A DNA stretch of 64,000 nt, taken from Telopea speciosissima. Taxonomy: Eukaryota > Streptophyta > Magnoliopsida > Proteales > Proteaceae. Both the position numbers and the translations under genes were made by a program. How positions within the stretch are numbered: the first letter of the stretch is position 1; each line of letters opens with the position of its first letter. Where the stretch lies: positions 69,477,871 to 69,541,870 of the forward strand of contig NC_057918.1 of assembly GCF_018873765.1 (NCBI RefSeq). The letters are read 5' to 3'. Below are positions 19,957 through 31,589 of the stretch, piece after piece. The notes beneath the pieces were generated by a model. It ran no database searches. It worked only from the letters and a program-made list of their open reading frames with translations, and was not told the DNA's origin.

Positions 19957-22900
19957 ATGATACCCCCTTATCTGAGGTCTGGAGCATCCAACCACCTTTG
20001 GAGCCCTTGGACCCCTATCCACTTCCATTCCCAAATCCTCTATTATTGAGCCCCCCACATTAGAGTTGAAGGCATTGCCCTCCAACCTCAAGTATGCCTT
20101 CTTAGGACATGATCATACTCTTCCTGTTATTATTGCTTCTGATTTGACTTCTATTTAGGAAGAAGAGTTGATTAAGCTTCTAAAGGACAATAAGGAAGCC
20201 ATAGGTTGGATCATGTCTAACATCAAAGGTATTAGCCCCTCCATTGTTCAACATCATATACATCTGATGGAAAGTTCCAAACCTTCTAGGGAACCCCAAA
20301 GGAGGACTAATCCTGTGATGAAAGAGGCAATCAAGAAAGAGATCCTAAAATGTTTGGATCATGACATCATTTATCCTATTTCTGATAGCCAATGGGTGAG
20401 TCCTGTGCAGGTTGTGCCTAAGAAAGGAGGAGCCACTGTAGTTGAGAATGCCAATAATGAGTTGATTCCAACCCGTATCCAAACGGGATGGAGAGTGTGC
20501 ATTGACTATAGGAAATTGAATGCGGCAATTTGGAAGGACCACTTCCCCTTGCCTTTTATTGATCAGATGTTAGAGAGACTAGCTGGCCATGAATATTATT
20601 GTTTTCTTGATGGTTATACAGGCTATAACCAAATTCCTATTGCTCTAGAGGACCAATACAAGACCACTTTCACATGCCCTTATGGAACCTTTGCTTACCG
20701 GCGTATGCCTTTTGGGCTTTGCAATGTCCCTACTACATTCCAAAGGTGCATGATGAGTATCTTTTCTGATATGGTAGAGCACTTTCTAGAGGTGTTTATG
20801 GATGATTTTTCTATTCACGGCTCTACTTTTTTTAATTGCTTGCATCATCTCTCTTTGGTTCTTAAAAGATGCATAGAAAAGAACTTGGTCTTGAATTGGG
20901 AGAAATGCCACTTCATGGTAAAGCAAGGCATAGTTCTTGGTTACATTGTGTCCAAAGAAGGGATCAAGGTTGATAGATCTAAGGTGGACCTTATTGCCAA
21001 TTTACAATCACCTAAGAGTGTAAAGGACATTAGATCTTTTCTTGGCCATGCAGGTTTTTACAGGAGATTCATCAAGGATTTTAGCCAGATAGCTAGACCT
21101 CTCACCTCTCTTTTGGCAAAGGACTGCCCATTTGATTTCTCTTCTGAGTGTCATGATAGTTTTGAGCAATTGAAAAGAGCGTTGATTTCAGCCCCCATTA
21201 TTCAAACTCCAATTTGGACAGTTTCATTTGAGCTTATGTGTGATGTCTCTGATTTTGCTATAGGGGCTGTTCTTGGGCAAAGAATCAACAAATTGGCCCA
21301 TGTGATTTATTATGCAAGTAGGACTCTTAATGATGCACAACTTAATTATACCACCACTGAGAAAGAATTTTTAGCTGTTGTGTTTGCTTTAGAGAAGTTT
21401 AGGCCCTACTTGGTTGGATCACATGTGATTGTTTATACTGACCATGCAGCTATCAAATATCTTGTGCAGACGAAAGATGCCAAGGCTCGCCTCATTAGGT
21501 GGGTCATTTTGTTACAAGAATTTGATCTTGAAATTAGGGATAAGAAAGGATGTGAAAATTTGGTTGCAGATCATCTATCTCAGCTGCCTAATTCCTTGAC
21601 TGTTGATTCTCCAGTCAACGAGAATTTTCCTGATGAGTCTCTGATGGCAGTGTCTAGTGAACCTTGGTTTGCTGACATTGTTAATTATCTGATTACGGGT
21701 GTGACACCTGCACATTGGTCCACCCAAGATAAGAATCGTTTATTTTCACAAGTTAAGTATTTCTTTTGGGATGATCCTTATCTTTTTAAGACCTGCCTGG
21801 ATCAAGTAATCCGGAGATGTGTCTCTGATCATGAACAAAAATCTGTCTTATCTTTTTGTCATGATCAGGCTTGTGGAGGCCATTTTGGGCCTAATAAGAC
21901 TGCGGCCAAGGTTTTACAGTGTGGATTTTATTGGCCTAGTTTGTTTAAAGACGCTTTTACTTATTGCAAAGCATGTTCTTCATGCCAATCCTTTGGGCGT
22001 CTTACTAAGAGAAATATGATGCCCCTCAACCCAATTCTGGTGGTTGAGGTGTTTGATGTATGGGGTATTGATTTCATGGGGCCTTTCCCTAACTCTTTTG
22101 GTAACCTGTACATATTACTTGCTGTGGACTATGTGTCCAAATGGATTGAGGCAGTTGCTTGTAAGACCAATGACCACAAGGTGGTTGTGAAATTTCTGAA
22201 GGAGAACATCTTCTCTCGTTTTGATACTCCCCGGGCTATCATTAGTGATCGGGGCAAGCATTTTTGTAATCGGCCTTTTGAGGCCCTCATGAGAAAGTAT
22301 GGTGTCGTCCATAAGTTGGCCACACCCTACCATCCCCAGACCAGTGGTTAGGTTGAGGTTTCAAATAGGCAGATCAAGCAAATTCTTGAGAAAACCATCA
22401 ACCCGAACCGCAAGGATTGGTCTAATCGGTTGGTAGATGCGTTGTGGGCCCATAGGATAGCCTTCAAGACCGATCTTGGTCAATCTCCGTACCGTCTAGT
22501 GTATGAAAAGGCATGTCACTTACCTGTAAAGATTGAGCACAAGGCCTTTTGGGCTATCAAGAAGCTTAACTTTTACCTACCCACTGCAGGTGCCCATAGG
22601 AAACTCAAACTATCTGAGTTGGAAGAGCTTAGGAATGAGGCATATGAAAATGCTCGGATTTACAAGGAAAAAACCAAGGCTTTCCATGATAGGCACATTT
22701 TGAGAAAATCTTTTGAGGTAGGCCAGAAAGTTTTGTTGTACAATTCTCGTTTGCATATCTTTCCAAGTAAGCTGCGTTCTAGATGGGATGGCCCCTATAT
22801 TGTTCAAAAAGCTTATCCTCATGGAGCTGTTGAAGTCATCAATCCAAGTACAGGAGCTACTTTCAAGGTCAATGGCCAAAGATTGAAGCTGTACATAGAG

Positions 22901-22963
22901 ATGCTTACTCCAATTGAAGAAGAGGTCATGGATCTCCATGAACCTCTTTACCTTGACCCTTGA
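19957..22963 (+). pseudogene. Gypsy reverse transcriptase, RNase H and integrase
   Basis: After a TAG near 20157 (Q expected), one frame runs 20168-22351, a TAG interrupts, and the same frame continues to 22963. RT motifs are [50 protein letters not shown] and the catalytic FMDD at 20795-20806. The RNase H region has [17 protein letters not shown] and [11 protein letters not shown]. Integrase has an H-C-C zinc region ([20 protein letters not shown]), [10 protein letters not shown] and IISDRGKHF. The TAG at 22349 falls in [16 protein letters not shown], where Gln is conserved. Apart from the stops, the catalytic residues look intact. Confidence 0.92.
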
Positions 22964-24168
22964 TATCCTGGTATGTATCCCCTCCCTTGTCCTTATTCTT
23001 TCTTTTCTGCATGCATTGAGGACACTGCATGAATTAAGTGTGGGGGGTGTGTTGGACTTTAATTGTGAATTTTGTGAATTTTGATTGTGGCGATAGTTTT
23101 TGGCTATGTGCATAAGTCTCTTCGATTTGTAAAGTGAGAGTGAGAGGGAATTAGGTGCCCTAGCATGCGAAATAATAAAAAAATCTCTTTTCAAGGATGG
23201 TAGTTGATTTGTATCTTGTGATGGGGATTGAGTTTGAAAATATGAGTGGTACTTCATGTGATGGTTAGATTCCTCTATGTGTTTATGGACCCCTTTGATC
23301 TTTTGGCTAGTAATTGAGACCAATTTGTTTGTGGCAAGGCATGAAAGTGAAAGTGAATGAAAAAAAAAGAAAAAAAAGAAAAAAGAAAGAGAGAAACAGA
23401 AAGAAAAGTGGAATTTCTTGGGACTAGATAGGGCACAATGCCTCATGAAGCAGGGTGACTTGATCGAAATTCCTTGGAAGGAAACTCAAAAAAAAAAAAA
23501 AAAAAAACTCTTGCATCAATGTCTCAGTGTCTTATGAATACAGGCAAAAAGCAAAACTACCAAGTATTTAGGTGTCTGATGTATGCTCCACCATGTCATT
23601 CAGAGAACAGTAGTAGAGTAGAAAAAGAAATTGTTGTTGAGAAAGAAAAGAAAAGAAAAAAAAAAAAAAAAAGAAGCTTTTGCCTTAATGCCTGGAAAAG
23701 AAAGTATGGTAAAAAATACTCAATGCCTAAGTCTTTGGTTCCATCAGTGCTATGAGTGGTTTACTTGAAGGTGAGTAGTGTTCAGAAAATATGAGGAGAT
23801 CCCTTGACCTTGATGCATGCTTGTTACTTGAATTGATGTGGGGTGATAAAATTCAAGTGTGGGGGAACCTTTGGCTCCTTAATCTTTAGTTGAGTATTTC
23901 TTTGAGATTGTGTGCTCTATCTTACTTATGCCATGAGAAAAATTTACATCATTCTTTTTGATTTATTGAATTTTGGGTGTATATTCACTGCAAACACCCA
24001 CGAGACACAACTCGTCCACTAGGGGTAACCTAGGGGTAGAAAGGCTTGTTGCACATGCTAAGTGCAAACGTGATTCCTACGAAAGTGAGTTAGGATTATT
24101 TTTGCATTCTAAGTTAGTTTATCTTTTGCTTTACTTTAGGACAAATAAAGTTCAAGTGTGAGGGAATC
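22964..24168 (+). other. Gypsy 3' non-coding region with three PPT-like tracts
   Basis: No env-like ORF is supported. It contains A-rich runs (23358-23405, 23489-23508, 23640-23675) and three similar purine tracts: AAGTGTGGGGGGTGTG near 23036, CAAGTGTGGGGGAACC near 23854, and CAAGTGTGAGGGAATC at 24153-24168. The last one adjoins the 3' LTR and is the functional polypurine tract. The long minus-strand frame 22610-23446 is an antisense accident. Confidence 0.75.
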
Positions 24169-25835
24169 TGATGAGCACATTTATGTGTGAAATCTTAGGG
24201 TATAAAGCATACATTTTACCACATTGGACAGAGTTACTCGGTGTTTTCTTGTGCTTTTCAAGTTTTAGGTGAATTCTTGTAAAAATGGAGGAGATGATGC
24301 TAAGGAAACGTTTTTAAGATGTTTAGAGGTGTTAATGACTTGGATGCGTAGCCCATCGAGTCAGCTTCGCAACGGTTCAAACGGCACTTGATTCCGAGTT
24401 GAAACGAAGAAGTTACGGCTGTTTCCATAACGAAGCGCGAAAATGGTCTATAGGGGTTTATTTGTAATTATTGATAGTTGACCAGAGACAAAGTGAAGCA
24501 AAAGTTCGGATTCTAGGGGCCTTAACATAATAACTAGAAGTTATATTTCCTATACCCGAAAGATTCCATTTGGAGGGCTCTGGATAGTCCAACTTCAACT
24601 TGAGATATCTTGGGCTCCCGAACTCCAAATTGGACGAAATTTGGGTCTATTTTGGGTGATTTTTTGCAAGGAACACAATGGTGAGGCCTATATAATCACC
24701 CCATGCTCCACGTTTTCTGAAGGACAGAATGGGTATTTTATTTATTCTTGAATGAATCCTAGTCATCACCCTTACTCTCTCTCTCCTCCAACTTCTTAAG
24801 GGCACTTCTGAAATTCTACTTGGGATAGATTTATATTTTCTCATCTATGGAAGGTTGAAAAATCAAAGATACTTTGATTTTATTGCTTGGAGAAGATATC
24901 TACAAAACAAATGAAGTCTATATAAACAAATCTTCTCTTCTTTTTCTTTCTATTTTTTTTTTTTTTTTCTTAGGATTCAAGGCATTGGAAAAGAGAAAAG
25001 AGAATAGATTATTCTCTTTTCTTAGGAAATATTTCTCCTACACTTCCATCTTCTCTCTTCTCCTCTCTTCCACCTATAAATACCCCCTACCTCTCTTGTA
25101 AAAATTGCTCATTCACTTAGTGAAATTTCTTCTCTTCTTCTCCTTCTAATTTGTGATTTTTGGCTTTTCTAAGTTCTAGTTTGCTTTTTTGATTTTCATT
25201 TAATGGTTATAATAGGTTTAGTTTATGCTTTAATTTCAATTTAAGTCTTCAATTGGGTTGTAATTTCTTAATTCTAGTTTAGGTTTTAAGCCTTCTAGTC
25301 TAAGTTCTTAAGTTGATGACAAGACTTGAAGATTTAGAAGAGGAGGCCATGGTAAGTTTATGCAAGTATTCAAGCTTTTCAATTACATTCATACAAGCAC
25401 ATCCAGGTTTTACTATCTAAACTCTCAATCTCATTCTCCATCTCCTCTATCTCTCTCTATCTTCTTCTTCCCCCCCCCCTCTATTTCTTTTATTTTAATT
25501 TTATATGGTTGTGGTTTATGGATGCATTTTTATTCCCTTATTTCTTTTTATGTGGTTAGTATGTGTGGCTGTATTTTTATTCCTTTCAATTCGCTTTAGT
25601 TTGATAGGTTAGATGCTCATGTGTTAGGACGTCGATTTAATCCCTTAATTTTGTTAGATGCTTATGAGTTAGGATGTATTGATTTTTGTTAGTTTAATTA
25701 GTTTAATTTAACACTTTAGTTTGGTTCACTTTGCATTACTTGTAAGTTAGTTAAATAGAGTGGCATATATCTCCTCGTGTTCGACCCATAGCTACGATTG
25801 ACCCGTACGCTTACGGTTTTATTTTAACTCAAACA
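24169..25835 (+). repeat. 3' LTR of the gypsy element
   Basis: 1667 bp. It matches the 5' LTR with scattered substitutions and a deletion of roughly 40 bp near 24905-24935. It is followed directly by CCCAA and the CHS leader. Confidence 0.92.
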
Positions 25836-25887
25836 CCCAACCTAACCACACTCCCCACACATTCCTGATTAATTCCAAACACTTAAA

Positions 25888-27123
25888 ATGGTGAATGTTG
25901 ATGCCATCCGCAAGGCTCAAAGGGCTGAAGGCCCAGCCACCGTCATGGCTATCAGCACGGCGACTCCAACCAACTGTGTCGAGCAAAGCACCTACCCTGA
26001 CTACTACTTTCGCATCACCAACAGTGAGCACAAGACTGAGCTCAAAGAAAAGTTCAAGCGCATGTGTAAGTCCATCTCATTCTTTGCTACATTCATTTCC
26101 TTAATCATGATGAGTTTTATACATTAATTACAAGCGAGAAATCGATGATCAAGAAACGCTGCATGCACTTGACTGAGGAGATCCTTAAGGAGAAACCAAA
26201 TCTCTATGCTTACATGGCGCCTTCTTTGGATGCTAGGCGGGATATGGTGGTTGTTGAGGTAGCAAAGCTGGGAAAAGAAGCAGCGACCAACCATCAAGGA
26301 GTGGGGACAACCCAAGTCTAAGATTACCCACCTCGTTTTCTACACTACCAGTGGTGTCGACATGCCCGGAGCAGACTACCAACCCACCAAACTCCTTGGT
26401 CTTCGACCACATGTCAAGCAACTCATGATGTACCAACAGGGTTGCTACGCAGGTGGTACGGCTCTTCGTATGGCTAAAGACCTTGCATAGAACAATAAAT
26501 GTGCACATGTCCTTGTAGTCTGTTCTGAGATCACTGCTGTGGATTTTCGTGGTCCAAATGACACTCACCTTGACAGTTTAGTGGGTCAAGTTCTTTTCGG
26601 AGATGGAGCAGCTGCAGTGATAGTTGGGGCTGACCCAGTGCCCAAAGTTGAGAAGCCTTTGTTCGAGATGGTCTCGGCAGCTCAAACCATCCTCCCTGAT
26701 AGTGATGGAGCAATTGAAGGACACCTAAGAGAGGTTGGGTCAACTTTCCACCTCCTCAAGGGCGTTCCTGGCCTTATCTCCAAGAACATTGAGAAGAGCC
26801 TCGTCGAGGCATTTGAGCCTCTCGGCATCTCTGATTGGAACTCAATTTTCTGGATCGCCCATCCGGGTGGACGGGCCATTTTGGACCAGGTGTAGGCCAA
26901 ATTAGCCCTTAAACCTGAGAAGTTACAGGCCACACGATACATCCTTAGCGAGTATGGTAACATGTCAAGTGCATGTGTGATGTTCATCTTGGATGAGATG
27001 AGGAAGAAGTCGGTAGAGGAGGGGCTGAAGACCACCGGTGAGGGGCTCGAGTGGGGTGTTCTCTTTGGTTTCGGGCCGGGACTCACTGTTGAGACTGTGG
27101 CGCTGCACATTGTGGCAAATTAA
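25888..27123 (+). pseudogene. CHS: Chalcone synthase pseudogene
   Basis: CHS condenses p-coumaroyl-CoA with three malonyl-CoA to naringenin chalcone in the flavonoid pathway. Exon 1 (25888-26065) gives [20 protein letters not shown] to KFKRM. A 69-bp GT-AG intron (26066-26134) sits at the conserved CHS position, but one base seems lost from the split Cys codon. Exon 2 has [19 protein letters not shown], a 2-base deletion near 26290, TAG at 26488-26490 and TAG at 26893-26895 (both Glu positions), and ends VALHIVAN. The catalytic Cys (26443, QQGCYAGG), Phe (FRGPND), His (26860, WIAHPGG) and Asn (26959, GNMSSA) codons and GFGPG all remain. The spliced length fits a normal CHS of about 390 residues. 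Its promoter is cut off by the gypsy element. Confidence 0.95.
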
Positions 27124-27351
27124 AGAGATCAAATACAATGGGAGTGAAGCTCTGGGCTCGTATAACATTTAGTTTTATGGAATTCTAAATGTTTAAATGG
27201 CTTTGTTTTTTTTTTTTTAACAATAATTTTTTTCTTTTATCATTTGGGGCCTTAAACACTTTATAGTTATTGTCAAAGTGTCTTTTGTCATTGGATTCTT
27301 ATGATCAGTCTAATTAATTAGATGAAGACAATAATGTAGTAAACTTATAAC

Positions 27352-28073
27352 TAGGGCTGCAACAGGGTCGGGTTGGGCCAGGCTTTATAGAACCCTAGCC
27401 CAACCCTAAGTCCCCTTAGTTGGGCCTAGGCCCGACTCGATCCTGACTTAGGGCCTTAAAAATCCAATCCTGACTCGCCCTTAGGGTCGGGCCGGGCTGA
27501 CCCTGATTGGCCCTAATCATGGGGAGGGGGAAGGAAATGCATGGGCTGAAATGGGTCAGGGAGAAAATTATCAATTTTACGTAAAACAACACTATAATAA
27601 AATGTATTATATCACTTATTATCTTTATATATAATAATAATATAACAAAATGAGGGTGACGTTTAAAGTCTGTAATATATATATGGGAAGTAGTTTTTTG
27701 TCCGGGAGTGTGGCCTACACAAGCACTCCCATGTCTCTATCTCTCTCCTCCTCAAAACAAGGGGGTAGAGGTGTCATTTCATATGGGAAGGAAAGAGATA
27801 GACTCATGGGAGTGCTGGCGTAGGTCACACACCCGGATAGAGAACTTTCTCCCTATATATATTATATCAATATATATTTTATAGTATAACTTAAACAGGG
27901 TCGGGCCGAGTCGGGCCAGGCTTAGCCTAAGGCCTCAACCCTAACCCGATCCGACCCTAACTCAGGGCCAGAAATTTCCAGCCCTGACCCGCCCTCAGGG
28001 CCAAATATCTCAACCCAGACCCTATTCGGGCTCAGGGATGGCCAGGGCCAACAGGGCCAAACTTGCACCCCTA
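27352..28073. mobile_element. Non-autonomous hAT-type element, GC-rich
   Basis: 722 bp flanked by the perfect 8-bp duplication CTTATAAC (27344-27351 and 28074-28081). The ends TAGGGCTGCAAC and GTTGCACCCCTA-like form short inverted repeats. The 8-bp TSD points to the hAT superfamily. The interior is full of GGGTCGGGCC/GGCCCTGA motifs on both sides and carries a nested MITE. No transposase is present. Confidence 0.85.
27685..27853. mobile_element. MITE nested in the hAT element
   Basis: 169 bp with inverted ends: GGGAAGTAGTTTTTTGTCCGG on the left and the complement of GGGAGAAAGTTCTCTATCCGG on the right. The pairing extends inward through CACTCCCATG. TATATATAT flanks both sides (9 bp, though low complexity). 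A similar MITE is at 54910-55085. Confidence 0.75.
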
Positions 28074-28211
28074 CTTATAACAGAAAAATGGATGGTTTGA
28101 TAAACTAGTATATTATAATATACCAAACAAAGTAGTTGAAAAGTTCACTTATATACGGGAAGTGAAGGATCCTCTCAACGAACAATCAAACTTGATCTCC
28201 AGTATGTCACT

Positions 28212-28834
28212 TAGGGGTGAAACAGGGCACGCTGAGTCCTTTTAGCTCAACCCAAGTCCAATCCGGCCCTAGGTCGGGCTGAGGTAACTCAGCCAAGGCC
28301 CAACCCTATCGGGCTCAACCCAGCCAGCCCAGCCCAGCCCAACTGGGCTGGGTTGGCCCTGATTGACCCTGAAATTTGTTGGGACCTGGTTGGCCTTGAC
28401 TTATCCTGCTTTTTTGCCATTTAAGTCATCCTATGCATTCAAATTCAAAAAATGAGACACATGTGATTGGGTATTGGTTTGTTTCATACTCAATTGATTG
28501 TTAGACTTTTCTTTGGGTTAAAACATTTAGCCCAATTTTAAAATTGTAAATATTTTCATTCAATAGATAAATTATCCTTTTTTTTTTCTATTTTGGTAAA
28601 CTAATAGATAATTATATACTAAAAAAATTAAAAAATGGAAACAATAGTAAAGCATAATCTGACACAGGGTCGGGTGGACTGGGCTTAGCCCGAGGCCTCA
28701 ACCCTAGCCCAACCCGACCCTGACCCAAGGTCTGAAAATTTCAACCCTAACCCGCCCTCAAGGTTGAAAAATCCAGCCCAGGTCCTTTCTAGGCTCAGGG
28801 CTGGCTCGAACCGACAGGGCCAAACTTACACCCA
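28212..28834. mobile_element. Second GC-rich hAT-like element, degraded
   Basis: Same family as 27352-28073: it begins TAGGGGTGAAACAGGG and ends GGCCAAACTTACACCCA, with GGGCTGGGTTGGCCC-rich ends and an AT-rich centre. No matching 8-bp flanks were found, so it is older or truncated. Confidence 0.65.
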
Positions 28835-29438
28835 AATTAAAGATTCCAAAGTGATGGTGGGGCTGAATCGTACAATTTACCACTATTCTTAAGATTGTAT
28901 TCACCCTCTATGATGCAAAGGGTTCTAGTGAAGCAATACCCAAGATGAACAACTCCAATAAGACCATTCCAATTTTGCTGCATGCAATAACTGGCCTAGT
29001 TAGAACTCCCAGGGTTGTGCTAAAAAACACTTGTAAAACTCTTTGAAAAAAAATAGAGAGAATAGAGAAAAAGTAAGAGCATAAGAGAGAAATGGAGGTG
29101 TTCATAAGATATCCCCAATAACCAAATTTGCCCTCTACTTAGAGGGAAGGTGTCCCTTGGACATACCTATCCAAAACACCCCAAGGGAGGTGACTCCCAT
29201 CATTAAACTGTACATCTTGGTTGTAGCCAATTGGCTGTACAGGAAAGCCTGTCGACCAATAAAATTCAATGAGCATAAACATTCACACCACCCGACAAAA
29301 TTTGCTCTCAGGAAACATCGACTGGTACATGCCCGTCGACCAACAATCCAAGCTGGTCGACCGGAAGAGCAAAAAAAAGTACATGTGAGAGTAAAACATG
29401 CACACGCCATATGGGATTGGAAACCAAAAACAAAATCA
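28835..29438. other. No recognisable gene
   Basis: Low-complexity AT-rich DNA. The frame pair at 29135-29441 is an overlapping sense/antisense pair with no family resemblance. Confidence 0.4.
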
Positions 29439-29447
29439 TAAGTGTTT

Positions 29448-29674
29448 GGGAAATTATCAGCGACACCCCCTCTGATAGTCCGCTAAATTAATGCCACCCA
29501 CTAAGCACCAAAATATCAATTTTGCCCCCAAAACTAACGAGGTTAATTGAGTGCAATGAAAATGACTAAAATACTCTATACCCACTAGCATCTTTTAGGC
29601 CGATGGATGAAATGGAAGGCATCCCAACCATTCAATCAATCTGCAAGTATATCTCCATCCCTTCGCCGCCACTC

Positions 29675-29724
<50 letters not shown>

Positions 29725-31580
29725 TACCCACCCTTGTGCTCACCCGCTGCAAGCATTGACCCACGCCATTGCACCTTTCCTCCCTCCTCTCACACTGGCT
29801 TCCTCTCTCCCCTCCCTCCACCGCCACTGGAAATCTGGCATACGTTCAAGGGTTTCCCCTTCAACAACTCACTCACCTCCATCCTTGGCTCGGAGAACAA
29901 GCTTTGGCAACCGCCACCATCACCCACCTTCTTCCTCTGGCTTGTTAGAACAGAGCAGTGGATCCTCTACTTCCATCTATTTACAAATCCTTAATCTCCT
30001 GGCTTGTTACAACCTTATAGCTGCTGATTTCTCCATCTCTCACAAATCTATCCTTAATCCTCAATTTGATTTCTACAACTTCATGTAAGTAATCTAAAAT
30101 AAAAAAGGAGAGAACGGTGAGGCTGCCTGAGTTGAACGAGAACGGTCTGTCCTTAAGATAGTATTTGCACCCTTACTATTGCACTGGGTTACAGTAAATC
30201 TGTCTCCCGAGATAAATCCGGCCTGGACATGATTATTGTTTTGTAGAGATGGTAATCACCTTGAAACTATATGAATTGTTATATCTGAATGACAGAACTC
30301 GTGGGCTATTTATGGGCTTGGACCTGGCTGTTCGTATGGGTCACAACCACTGGGCTCAACGTTGTTCCAAGGGTTGCACCCCTCTTTGACCAGTCATCGA
30401 TCCAACAGTCGGATCCTAAGCACCTATTTGATCCATAGACCTGCGACCCAGAAAAGATTAAGGCAGGCGCCTCATTGAGACGATGCAAAGTGCAAAGTAC
30501 ACCATCAAAGCACCACGTTGTGCCTCACACACGTGCTCGGACGGTTACCGTCCTCGCAAGTGGACCGTAGAGTCTTCTCTAAACATAACATGTGATAAAA
30601 GCCATTATCACATATAAGCCAAAAGAAAACTTTCTCCATAACCAAAAAATCCCACATTATTATTTGAAAATTCCAACACTTTACAACCCTTAAAACAGAA
30701 AAAGAAGAAGAACCAGGGAACCATAATTCAGCAATAATGGACATTTGAGTTGTGCCGAATTAGTACCTCTTTCTCTCTCTAGCGATATTTTCCCTTCTTC
30801 TCTTTCTTTTATCCTGTTACCTGCGATGCATTTGGGTTGAGTACAAACTGGTAGAACTCGAAATCAACTGAAATAGTGCAACCTGAGACGATATCTCTAC
30901 TTCAGTCTTTACTATTCGGCTTCTCGATCTGTCACTTTTGTGCATTTCTTTTCCTTATTTGGCTACGGTTAGTGGATGTAGTTCACTGGGAGTTGGAGAA
31001 TCAAGGTGTTTGGATGCAGTTAAGAAAAGTAGAATTAAATCCTTCCAGTAAAGGTGGCGTTGTGGCGATTAGATGCTTTTTAAAGTTTTATTTATTTATT
31101 TATTTTAAATCTGTTCTTCTCGATTTCATTATCTTAGGTCAAGCAATCTGAGACGAATGGAATGGAGGTTGATGCCACTTTCCCCATATGATCGATGCTG
31201 ATTTAAACTGTGCTGTGTAATCATCTCCAAATCTTTGATTGCTGAGAGCATGGTGGGGCGGGGAAGACTGGAGAGGGTGGTGGTGGGGTTGCAGGGGAGC
31301 GAGAGAAGGAGGGTTGGAGGTGGTGGTGGCAGCGGCGTGAGGTTATGTGTGCGTCGGAAAAAAACCGCAGAAGGAGAAGGACAAGAAGGAAAGAAAAAGG
31401 AATAAAAAAAATGAAAAGAAGGGCAAAAATGTCTTTACAAAAATACTAACATGCTGACATCACTAATTAACAATTAAAAGGGTTTTTCCGTTAGTTTTTT
31501 GGCCAAATTTGATATTTTGGTGCTTAGTGGGTGGCATTAATTTAGCAGGTTATCGGAGGGGGTGTCGTTGATAATTTCCC
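29448..31580. mobile_element. Mutator-like element (possible Pack-MULE)
   Basis: 2133 bp with inverted ends of about 95 bp (GGGAAATTATCARCGACACC at each terminus) and a perfect 9-bp duplication TAAGTGTTT (29439-29447, 31581-31589), the hallmark of Mutator-like elements. No MURA transposase is seen. The interior has a (TC)n tract at 29678-29720, a C-rich potentially coding stretch to about 30085, and complex unique-looking DNA to 31350. It may hold captured host sequence, but I cannot name a source gene. Confidence 0.88.
29678..29720. repeat. (TC)n microsatellite
   Basis: About 21 CT units, inside the Mutator-like element. Confidence 0.95.
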
Positions 31581-31589
31581 TAAGTGTTT

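Larger units (their letters stand above)
13478..25835 (+). mobile_element. Athila-like Ty3/gypsy retrotransposon, inactive
   Basis: LTRs at 13478-15186 and 24169-25835 share TGATGAGCACATTTATGTGT starts and AACTCAAACA ends, and the element is flanked by perfect CCCAA duplications (13473-13477, 25836-25840). The primer site at 15193-15210 resembles the complement of the tRNA-Asp 3' end, and the polypurine tract AGTGTGAGGGAATC abuts the right LTR; both are typical of Athila elements. Coding order is gag, protease, RT, RNase H, integrase. An Athila env-like third ORF is not seen in 22964-24168. Stops, a frameshift, a protease deletion and a nested solo LTR disable it. Confidence 0.92.

Noticed and set aside
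22610-23446. 278-codon minus-strand frame over the integrase end
   Set aside because: It is antisense to conserved integrase coding and then runs through A-rich tracts; no domain is visible.
25888-27123. Functional chalcone synthase gene
   Set aside because: Despite intact catalytic residues, two in-frame TAG codons, a 2-base deletion and a splice-codon defect prevent a full product.
29603-30088. 161-codon frame in the Mutator-like element
   Set aside because: Half is a Leu-Ser run from the (TC)n microsatellite, followed by Pro/Ser-rich text; no recognisable domain. Captured coding sequence remains possible but is not shown.
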